A stretch of DNA of 64,000 nt, from the NCBI GenBank assembly GCA_964020085.1, contig OZ026595.1:22097653-22161652 (forward strand). The letters run 5' to 3'. The notes beneath the pieces are model-generated. The model saw only the letters and a list, made by a program, of their open reading frames with translations. It had not been told where the DNA came from and did not search any database. Of the stretch, positions 54,449 through 64,000 are shown piece after piece (within the stretch, counting starts at the first letter, position 1; each line of letters begins with the position of its first letter). A program made the position numbers and the translations under genes. The stretch comes from Micromussa lordhowensis (taxonomy: Eukaryota > Cnidaria > Anthozoa > Scleractinia > Lobophylliidae).

Positions 54449-55498
54449 TTAACTTTCTTCTTGCTTTTTGTCAGAACAGTTCGCCACAGGAGTGTTCTGT
54501 TCAATTAAACTTGGAGACGCAAGTGCTGTGGGGATGCCGTTTGATACCTTCCTAACTGTTCGGGTGCGTCGTATAAACCTGGCGCAAGCTGTGCGACTAA
54601 CCGATCTTAAAGCTTGCCTATACTGCGGAATTCTACAGGCGTAGAGAAATGGATTCAACGCGCAGCTAACGCATAACAAGGGCACGGACAACGCTTTTGT
54701 GATTACAAAACCTAACTCGCTACACACACCATTGCCTTCTTCCTCAAGGCATTGCTCTTCCAAATTGAAAACGAATAAATAAGGCGCAATCGAAATAAAA
54801 AGTACAACGATAATGAACACAACCGTCAAAACGATCTTCTTTTCTAGTCTTATATTCCGGACTAAAGCGCGCGCTCTCCCGCCTTCCGTGTTCTCTGCGC
54901 GCACAAAGACGACGTTTCTTGAATAGACAGCGCAAAGGGATGCCAGGGGAACTGTAGTCTGCAGGTGAAGATCAACAACATGGAACAGTTCTTCCGAGCC
55001 ACCGGTCGAGTGCGAGGCTTCGAACACTCCACAAAAGAGCCAGATTATGGTATTGGAGATGACGACTTTCCTCACTGTTATGAGCGCCTTATACCTCCAG
55101 GAAAGCTTGACAGCTAAGTACCTATCGACTGATAATGCGACAACCGTCAGAATCGAGATCTTTGTACTGACATGAGAAGAGATCAAGGAAATCTTGTGGA
55201 GTCTCTCGACCTCTACTCCAGTTGTGAGGCAAAACATGTACGCTGCATACAAGGGCTGTACGAAAGATGCCCCAATAAAATCACTTAGGGCGAGACTGAC
55301 CACAAAGTATGTAGTAGCGCGCGATCGGAAATAGTTGTGAGGATCTTTGTAGAGAGTAAATAGGAGAATGCTGTTTGTTGAAAAAGCAAGGAAGCCAAAC
55401 AACAAACTACAAATTCCTGCCAAAAGCGCCACCGTTGCCGTTGGAATCCCTTCAATATGTTCGTGATCATGGTCGTGTGATTCGAGGCTCCCGCTCAT
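54449..55498 (-). CDS. Class A GPCR, copy 2, 349 residues, TM5 deletion
   Basis: Almost identical to copy 1 over the whole frame, but 30 bases are missing near 54,925, removing ten residues (A-A-T-Y-I-E-F-R-L-Y) from the cytosolic half of TM5. The frame is kept and the remaining motifs (N42, D73, D-R-Y, A-P-Y, N-P-F-L-Y) are intact. A TM5 this short would hardly span the membrane, so the copy may be non-functional or in transition. Very few other differences suggest recent duplication or gene conversion. Confidence 0.9.
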   Translation of the reverse strand: MSGSLESHDHDHEHIEGIPTATVALLAGICSLLFGFLAFSTNSILLFTLYKDPHNYFRSRATTYFVVSLALSDFIGASFVQPLYAAYMFCLTTGVEVERLHKISLISSHVSTKISILTVVALSVDRYLAVKLSWRYKALITVRKVVISNTIIWLFCGVFEASHSTGGSEELFHVVDLHLQTTVPLASLCAVYSRNVVFVRAENTEGGRARALVRNIRLEKKIVLTVVFIIVVLFISIAPYLFVFNLEEQCLEEEGNGVCSELGFVITKALSVPLLCVSCALNPFLYACRIPQYRQALRSVSRTACARFIRRTRTVRKVSNGIPTALASPSLIEQNTPVANCSDKKQEES

Positions 55499-57104
55499 AA
55501 TTGCGACTAGTGAAAACTGTTAACAAGTAAAAGCCTTATCATCGACACTCGTCAGTTCCCCGACGAATATTATTCATAATGTCGACTAATGAATCCTCTT
55601 GGTCACATGAGCATATAATTGTTACTTCCAGCAAGCCCGCGAATTTCTTAGTTTCGCGCTTTTTCTGTCACAATGTTTTATTTTTCCAAAGCTTGAACTT
55701 GGACTGAGAAGAAGCGCCGTTTTCTCGAGAATGAGAAGTCCAAAGTGGGCGCGAAGCACATTTAACCAGTGGTCTTTGTAAGCTGTGTCGGTAAGTTTTC
55801 TCATTTGCTTACTACATAAATTGACAAGTTTTCAGTGGAAACAATAGCACATGACGTTCAACAGATGAATGTGACATTACATCTATTCATTATGCCAACA
55901 TCTACCGCCAGGAAACAGCTTTTGTTAAATTACAAGGGCGTTATTTAATTGCAAACTCTTCTATATCAGAAATTAAAATTGCTGTAATAATCCGTCTTTA
56001 ACGGAAATGTATACAACGGCCTTATTCTAGAACAATGGATTTCTGGCTTATCTGATGCAGTTTCGTTTATCGATAAGAGTATAGATCAATGTACGTTCTC
56101 TAAAAATACCACGGAAAGAGGAAAGAAAAAATTAGGTTCAAGTATTTACTTTGAGGCAGAACTTAAAACAACACTGTTAAGCTGGGAAAGTGAATTTCAC
56201 TTTTTTTACCTTCCGTGCGTGGTGTTACTTTACTTTTTATCAACAACCTTTCTGAAATTCAGTTGAAACAGCTTCCGTGTTTGAAAAAAAAACCACTCTA
56301 TCCTTCTGATAGTTATGTCATATGAAGAGAAATAATGTGGGTCTAATTTCTGAAAATACAACTAACTGCTATTGATGAGCCACACCCAAAGTCGAATATT
56401 AAAACAAGTTATAATCATGCACGCGTAAGAAATAAAACTGAAATGATTACACTTTGAAATAAAAAGGGCCGAAGATTAATTCAGCATTTTGATGGAGTGT
56501 TTTAAATTTTGAAAACAAGAGGATTATCCGAGATAATTTCATGTCAAATGAATTTGTCCACAACAAACTGAATACGCACGGTTTCTCACTTTGCACCCTT
56601 TCTTTCTCAACGCTTGTGTTACTAAGGTAGTTTTGATTAGTTTCCTCTGAATCACAGTGAGGTGCAAAACGAATGAAACCCAAGGAAAATGCATACGGCA
56701 ACCCGCTTAGCTTATTACAACGTGCTCTTCTTACAAGTAACAGAAAAATATAAAATATTCATTATGTCAGCTTCCTTCGATTTAATTAACCGAAACGTAA
56801 TTATTGGAGCTGCATTAACATGACGCAAAAGTTCCATGGCGACAAATTATGATGGAATAGCGGACCAAAAATATTGAAGACTACTATATAAAATAACGAC
56901 CGTGGGGTCGGGAGATCAATTTAATTGCTGACAGTTTCAGTGTAAAATGAGGTTGACTAGCCTACACGACTCTTACGGTTTGTGACATTTGGACCCATTT
57001 GCTGTTCTCTGTTCGGTCTCTCGACCTTTTTGTTGCTTCACTCGTGTTTATGAAGGACACTTCATGTTGTGTTATAAAGAGGAACAATGGCTTATACAAC
57101 ACGC

Positions 57105-57270
57105 AACCAGTAGTGTAGCAGCTGTCCAAAGCTGCTTTTGTTTTATCATTGTAGCAGCTGCTATTGTGTTAGGGATAGGGGCATTGTTTCTGTTGTTTGT
57201 TCTATTGTACTCTCAAAGGGTAGCAAGCCAATCATGTGAGACCTTAGGAGAGCCGCTACATCACCACACG
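57105..57270. mobile_element. About 166-bp insertion in unit 2
   Basis: Absent from the matching place in unit 1 (48,148-48,156) and flanked by ACACGCA on both sides, as a target duplication would be. It creates a hydrophobic run (I-V-A-A-A-I-V-L-G-I-G-A-L-F) in a chance plus-strand frame. Confidence 0.55.
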
Positions 57271-57687
57271 CAACACAGTCAACAGAAAGTGACGAATGAT
57301 CATCGCAGTAAATCATTCTTCGCTTTCATCCAAAACAGCAGTTCAAATATGAATATTTCATGTATACCTTACATCACAGTCAACAGACTTGCGCGTAAAC
57401 AGCTACATTTGAATCATGTGGTGTGAGAACGAACAAAAGGAGGAATAAACCTAAACATCGAGCTTGAGAAACATAAGCTCGATCAGATATATGCAAGCAA
57501 CATAAGAACGTCTCTAGACAAACGTATAGCTTTATGTGTGTCATATCAGGCTTTGTTGCTTGATTTGCTTTATTCCTTGATTCGCTCCGACGAAGGGCTA
57601 ACGCTCGAAACCTCAGCTTCCGAATCTCTTTACGGTGGACAATTCACATTATCAACCCAGTTGATAAAACCAAATTATCTTGTAATA

Positions 57688-57724
<37 letters not shown>

Positions 57725-60700
57725 TGCCCCCTTTATAGAACAGATAGTTTGACGTTTCATCCGCAAAGTTCACTTTTCATTTCTATAATCCAAGAATATT
57801 CACAAGAGTATTTTCAGCCTAAAATCAGCCTGGACCGGAAAAACAATATTCTCATAAAAAAGAGTGTAGTTTAGGAGTGATGCAAGCCAATAAGTATTAG
57901 TGTTACAGGCTCACCAACCCTTTCACTGTCTGTACTTCAACTGCGACAAGACTCACTTTGTAATCGCTTTAAATATGGCACCATAATGGCACTAAGCTAG
58001 TTGATATTGCTAAAGAGCAATGAACGGATTATTGTATAAAACAGAACGTAAAAACAGAACAAGCTGAACACAGCGCTACTATTGGCTTTCTCGGCGCATT
58101 TGACGTTGTTTTTAATTTTCAATTTCTTTCAAGATCGCATTTACGATATTGTCACCACTAATTATCTCTAATTAACACTGAACCATTTACGGTATAGAAT
58201 CTAACAACCAAACAAATTAACTCGTTCGTTGTTATTGCTGAACATACAGACATCATCCGTTTCAAAACCATTTCTAACCCCCAATTAGCCAAAGTTAAAA
58301 TTTTCTGAGCTATTTAACTTTGTGCATTCCTTCAGCTGAACTTCAATTATGAATGACTTTATAATCAGATTGTCGTTTTCAGTGGTTGCTTGTTGTCGTT
58401 TTCTGTCATTAATATTAATTACTCAGCTGTTTGTGCGAACGTTAGCATCTATGATAATTACAATAGCGTTCTATCGTTTTCTTCATTTTTATCCGTTACA
58501 TGATTCTCAAGTTCCTTGTTTGATCAATTTTCAATCCCTCGTATTTTTAATCGATCATTTGTCGAGCCTTTTTTTTGCGCTGTTGTTGTTATCTTTCAGA
58601 CTATTAGTCCGATAATTTCGTCAATCAGCATTCGATGCATTTTTTCCTTCCTTTTCAGTGGCCAAGAGCCGACTACGTGACCTGAAAATAACTGCCTACA
58701 AATCATGGTCTGCTCATGCGTAGTACCGTCTATATGTGTTTTGCTGCAAATAATATTCTGCTCATGCGTAATTGAAACCACGCTCTTGTGTGAAAAATGG
58801 CAGATCGGTTCGATGAGCTGTCAGAGAGCGATTAAAATATGAAAACAAAACTGGTAATCGAATGATAAAACAATTATTGGACTCGGTTATCGCAAAAAAT
58901 ATCGTGATTTGTCAGTGTCTCGCAGATCAATTATTTGCCTCAGCCTTCAGCTTCGGCAAATAATCGATCTCCTCGCCACTGTCAAATCACGATATTTTGC
59001 TCAACCTCGTCCAATAATTGTTAATTATTGTAGCTGGCCTGCTTTCAGCCAATCTCCATGAAGTAATATTCTCCGTCATATAATCATATAATAATTTTAT
59101 CGATACACCGAAGCTATAAAGGCGGTGTTGAAAATGAGTTACCATTGCACAACGCTGTGATATGTTCAAATGACAATCTCTCTACAACTAATTATAATTT
59201 TCCCTCTCTTCATCAATTCACGTAACAACCTTCATAGCCTAAAAAGTAAATAAAGGACACCCAGTACATTAATATTAGTTATTTTCGCGGGAACTTAGTT
59301 TCGCGAAAATGGAAGATTGAGGCCTCGAGCTACAGTATCTAAGTTCTTTTTTATTCGAAGCCTTCGTTGATCTACGGCATTGTCAGGAGAAAAATATATT
59401 TTCTTTACATTCATTGAAGATGCCATAGATAGGCGAAAGCTTGGAATAAAAAAGAGATACAGTTACGGGCCACTAACCACGGGAGTTCTTTGACTAAGAA
59501 AATGACTAAGCTTTTGTTCGGGCCAGAATAAAGTGTTCTTAATAACGGAGTGGGCATAAGACGGGAATCCACTGTACAGTAGTTCAAGGACTCAATGGAG
59601 TCATCCATTTATTGGTCTCATTAACGCAGAGATGTAATGAAGTTATAATTACCATTAGATGTTTTGAAATAAAAGTGCGATGTTAAATTTACTAAAATCT
59701 TTCACGACCTTATGAGCACTCTTTGTTAATGCATCTAAATGTGTTTTCTGCTTTGCCACTGCTTTACCACATGCTACCCTAAATTGACATTCAATATCAG
59801 ATTTTCAATGCTGGTTTACGTGCAATTCGTCTTTTCTAGTAATAACGGCAATTCTGTTACGGTAAAATACACCGAATTATTCATGAAGCTTATGCGTAAT
59901 TCCTATTTATTTGATGGTTGAACTGGTCTGGGATGAAAAGGAGCATCCTGATTGGTTGGTTCCCTTAGCGGATCGAATTTTGCGGCACGGACCACCAACT
60001 GTGATGGACCGCTCACGAATTAATTCCAACGACTTGCTTTTGCAATTCCTTTGTAAGGAGAAATATTTTAACCTCCATGTTTGGAGGAAAACTTTATTAA
60101 AATTTTCGCAAAAGCGACACGAGAAACGTAAATAAACGCTTACCTTTCACGTGCTCGTTTACGGAGAATGGCTCGCGGAAATGCATCAACTTAGCAGCAG
60201 ATAAAAACAGTCATTATAATACTAGCTTGTTGGGTCTCATTTGGAGAAAACTGGTCTTGGTTCTTTTTTTGTTGCAAGAACTCGACCAATATTTCTCCAA
60301 TACGGACCTCGCGCTAGTTCAAAGGTATATACTGAGCTAGAGCTGCATTCGTTCACCAATTATAGAAGTCATTATAGAAGTAACATACGGAGAAAATGTA
60401 AAGATGCAGCTGTCGCTTCGCGTTCCTAACGACTGCGCACAACGCGCTAACGATGTAGACTGACTGCAGCCATTTAAATTCCAGTTGCTCACAGTCAAAG
60501 TAAGTTTATTGAGTACCTGTCAGCTCCTATGCCCTGGGGGCCATGGAAAACACAGTTTAAAAGATCTGCTCGATTTATACGTTTAGTCACAACGGGACAC
60601 TAATTAAAACCTGTATGCTAACTTCGATTCTCACCTGCTGGTCGGTTGATTTGACAATCATGGTAATTTTATTGCATGTTTAAGAAGAAAAATTCAAGAA

Positions 60701-61185
60701 AATAAATACCACAATATTTCAGTAGCTATGAAATCATTTTTTGAAGAAATATGGGGCTTAATGGTATTTCCGAAACATTGTCACAAAAGCTATTAAATTG
60801 TACTTCTTTCGACGCATTCATTATTCATATTTGTTCATATGTAAAAGATAAAGCTTTAGCCTGTCCCATGTCAAAGAGAATCCCATTAACACCGTTCATT
60901 TTGTAAAACTAATTATATCCTCAGGGTTTTTTATCGTTCTCGTCAAATACTGCCAGTTTTGTAACGCAGATTGTGGGATGTAGGCAATAATCGCCTCTTC
61001 AATTTCTCACGTAACACAAACTACGATTTAGAAAAACATAACAAATACGAGAAACATGACAAATTAAAGTGGTGATTCTATTTCTCCTCAATGTAGATAC
61101 ACACTTCGCGCGCCTCTTTTAATATTAGCATTTTAACAACTCTACATTTAACTATTCTTTAACTTTCTTCTTGCTTTTTGTCAGT

Positions 61186-62238
61186 CTAGTTCGCCACAGG
61201 AGTGTTCTGTTCAATTAAACTTGGAGACGCAAGTGCTGTGGGGATGCCGTTTGATACCTTGGTAACTGCTCGGGTGCGTCGTCTAAACCTGGCGCAAGCT
61301 GTGCGACTAACCGATCTTAAAGCTTGCCTATACTGCGGAATTCTCCAGGCGTAGACAAATGGATTCAACGCGCAGCTAACGCATAACATCGGCAAGGACA
61401 ACGCTTTTGTGATTACAAAACCTAACTCGCTACACACACCATTGCCTTCTTCCTCAAGGCATTGCTCTTCCAAATTGAAAACGATTAAATAAGGCGCAAT
61501 CGATATAAAAAGCACAACGATAATGAACACAACCGTCAAAACGATCTTCTTTTCTATTCTTATATTCCGGACTAAAATGCGCGCTCTTCCGCCTTCCGGG
61601 TTCTCTGCGCGCACAAAGACGACGTTTCTTGAATATTGACGGAATTCAATGTAAGTGGCCGCGTAGACAGCGCAAAGGGATGCCAGGGGAACTGTAGTCT
61701 GCAGGTGAAGGTCAACAAAATGGAATAGTTCTTCCGAGCCACCGGTCGAGTGCGAGGCTTCGAACACTCCACAAAAGAGCCAGATTATGGTATTGCAAAC
61801 GACGACTTTCCTGACTGTTATGAGCGCCCTATACCTCCAGGAAAGCTTGACAGCTAAGTACCTATCGACTGATAATGCGACAACCGTCAGAATCGAGATC
61901 TTTGTACTGACATGAGAAGAGATCAAGGAAATCTTGAAGAGCCTCTCGCCCTCTACTCCAGTTGTGAGGCAAAACATGTACGCTGCATACAAGGGCTGTA
62001 CGAAAGATGCCCCAATAAAATCACTTAGGGCGAGACTGACCACAAAGTATGTAGTAGCGCGCGATCGGAAATACTTGTGAGGATCTTTGTAGAGAGTAAA
62101 TAGGAGAATACTGTTTGTTGAAAAAGCAAGGAAGCCAAACAACAAACTACAAATTCCTGCCAAAAGCGCCACCGTTGCCGTTGGAATCCCTTCAATATGT
62201 TCGTTATCATGATCGTTTGATTCGAGGCTCTCGCTCAT
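61186..62238 (-). CDS. Class A GPCR, copy 3, 350 residues
   Basis: ATG at 62,238. Full seven-helix frame including the TM5 residues that copy 2 lost, with more substitutions than between copies 1 and 2 (for example M-S-E-S-L-E-S-N at the start). A TAG replaces the Cys codon found in copies 1 and 2, removing the last nine residues (a charged K-K-Q-E-E-S tail). All core motifs (N, D, D-R-Y, W, P, N-P-F-V-Y) are kept, so it is probably functional. Confidence 0.92.
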   Translation of the reverse strand: MSESLESNDHDNEHIEGIPTATVALLAGICSLLFGFLAFSTNSILLFTLYKDPHKYFRSRATTYFVVSLALSDFIGASFVQPLYAAYMFCLTTGVEGERLFKISLISSHVSTKISILTVVALSVDRYLAVKLSWRYRALITVRKVVVCNTIIWLFCGVFEASHSTGGSEELFHFVDLHLQTTVPLASLCAVYAATYIEFRQYSRNVVFVRAENPEGGRARILVRNIRIEKKIVLTVVFIIVVLFISIAPYLIVFNLEEQCLEEEGNGVCSELGFVITKALSLPMLCVSCALNPFVYAWRIPQYRQALRSVSRTACARFRRRTRAVTKVSNGIPTALASPSLIEQNTPVAN

Positions 62239-62879
62239 AATTGCGACTAGTGAAAACTGTTAACAAGTAAAAGCCTTATCATCGACACTCGTCAGTTCCC
62301 CGACGAATATTATTCATAATGTCGACTAATGAATCCGCTTGGTCACATGAGCATATAATTGTTACTTCCAGCAAGCCCGCGAATTTCTTACTGTCGCGCT
62401 TTTTCTGTCGCAATGTTTTTTTTTCCAAAGCTTGAACTTGGACTGAGAACAAGCGCCGTTTTCTCCTGAATGAGAAGTCCAAAGTGGGCGCGAAGCACAT
62501 TTAACCAGTGGTCTTTGTAAGCTGTGTCGGTAAGTTTTCTCATTTGCTTACTACATAAATTGACAAGTTTTCAGAGGGAACAATAGCATATGACGTTCAA
62601 CAGATGAATGTGACATTACGTCTATTCATTATGCCTTCAAATTAACAACATCTACCGCCAGGAAACAGCTTTTGTAATATTGTGTCAAGCAACCAGACAA
62701 GGAAATTACTTAATGGAAAACTCTTCTATAACAGAAATAAAATTACTATAATCATCCGTCGCCAACGAAAAGGTATAGAACGGCCTTATTCTAGAACAAC
62801 GGATTTCTGGTTTATCTGATGCAGTTTCGTTTATCGATAGGAGTATAGATGAATGTATGTTATCTTATACAGGCATAAA

Positions 62880-63260
62880 AATACCACGGAAATAGAAAAG
62901 AAAAATTAGGTTCAAGTATTTACTTTAAAGCAGAACTTAAAACAACACTGTTAAGCTGGGAAAGTAAATGTGACTTTTTTTACCTTCCGTGAGTGGTGTT
63001 ACTTTTCTTTTTATCAACAACCTTTCTGAAATTCAGTTGAAACAGCTTCCGTGTTTGGGAATACTGTATCAATGTACTTACCACGGAAAGAGGAAAGAAA
63101 AAAATTAGGTTCAAGTATTTACTTTAAGGCAGAACTTACAACAACACTGTTAAGCTGGGAAAGTAAATTTGACTTTTTTCACCTTCCGTGAGTGGTGTTA
63201 CTTTTCTTTTTATCAACAACCTTTCTGAAATTCAGTTGAAACAGCTTCCGTGTTTGGGAA
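62880..63260. repeat. Direct duplication in unit 3, period 197 bp
   Basis: 62,883-63,060 and 63,080-63,258 are near copies, each starting ACCACGGAAA and ending CAGCTTCCGTGTTTGGGA. Units 1 and 2 have one copy. Confidence 0.9.
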
Positions 63261-64000
63261 TATCAATTTACCAAAACATTTCAAGAAATGAGCACATAGA
63301 AGATGTCTTTGAAGGCGAAAAGATATTTAGCTAACGAGCAAAATAGCAAATTTACACGCCGTAAATTTTTTAATTTTTGAAAAAAAGAACCACTCTATCC
63401 TTCTGATAGTTATGTCATATGAAGAGAAATAATGTAGGTCTAATATCTGAAAACACAACTAACTGTTATAGATGAGCCGCGCATAAAATCGAATATCAAA
63501 ACAAGTAATAATCATGCACGCGTAAAAGCTAAAACTGAAATGATTTCAATTTTAAATAAAGTGGGCCGAAGATTAATTGATTTTGATGGAGTGTTTTAAA
63601 TTTTGAAAACAAGAGGATTATCTGAGATAATTTCATGTCAAATGAATTTGTCCACAACAAACTGAATACGCACGGTTTCTCACTTTGCACCCTTCCTTTC
63701 GCAGAGCTTGTGTTACTAAGGTAGTTTTGATTAGTTTCCTCGGAATCACAGTGAGGTACAAAACGAGTTAAACTCAAGGAAAATGCATACGGCAACCCGC
63801 TTAGCTTATTACAACGTGCTCATCTCACAAGTCCAAGGTTAGACAGAAAAATATTCATTATGTCAGCTTCCTTCGTTATAATTAAACGAAACGTAGTTAT
63901 TGAAGCTGAATTAACATGACGCCAAAAATTCCGTTGCGACAAATTATGATGGAATTGCCGACCATAAATATTGAAAACTACTATATAAAATAACGACCGT

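Larger units (their letters stand above)
48690..57531. repeat. GPCR tandem array, unit 2
   Basis: Begins with the repeat of 43,150-43,270, then carries the non-LTR insertion (48,855-50,001), the TA-flanked element (50,264-51,131), GPCR copy 2 and its upstream region. 50,797-57,531 was duplicated again to give unit 3. Confidence 0.8.
57532..64000. repeat. GPCR tandem array, unit 3 (runs off the window)
   Basis: Starts abruptly at TATGTGTGTCATATCAGG inside a copy of the 868-bp element and follows unit 2 closely with a constant offset of about 6.73 kb. It contains the second hammerhead-like tail (57,584-57,617, with CTC in place of GTC) and GPCR copy 3. Confidence 0.85.

Overview
The window is animal nuclear DNA: AT-rich, with introns (GT...AG), dense in small repeats, SINE-like elements and foldback elements. 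Gene content (a NAALADase-type peptidase, a retinol/steroid-type SDR, NOC3L, a Death-domain adaptor, tandem class A GPCRs) and the repeat families suggest an anthozoan cnidarian such as a stony coral or anemone. That assignment is inference from recognised families; no database was searched.

Layout. 1-315 is the last exon of a glutamate carboxypeptidase II/NAALADase-like gene (+). About 1,940-2,860 is a 21-bp minisatellite, and degenerate copies of the same wording resume at 8,273-9,300. Between them lies a 5.36-kb Ty3/gypsy LTR retrotransposon (2,908-8,267) with nearly identical LTRs, a CTACA target duplication, a tRNA-Leu primer site and a -1 slippery site, but with a stop in gag, a lost block in reverse transcriptase and a late pol frameshift. 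A tRNA-derived SINE follows. 10,404-14,361 is a four-exon SDR gene (+). 16,331-34,366 is NOC3L (-), with 18 exons recognised, one exon not found and one apparent 1-nt frameshift; its introns carry many repeats, including a perfect 154-bp palindrome that encodes a textbook hammerhead ribozyme on each strand. 37,663-40,649 is a small Death-domain gene (+), with a duplicated kappaB-like site upstream. From about 43,150 to the end there are three tandem units, each with one intronless class A GPCR on the minus strand (45,469-46,548; 54,449-55,498; 61,186-62,238). Insertions can be dated within these units because one unit preserves the empty site seen filled in another.

How it fits together. These are independent housekeeping, metabolic, immune-signalling and receptor genes, not an operon-like system. 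The most unusual material is mobile: the palindromic hammerhead element in a NOC3L intron, two copies of a PLE-like hammerhead-like tail in the GPCR array, the trans-dependent young LTR element, and a nest of four elements inside one TA-flanked DNA transposon.
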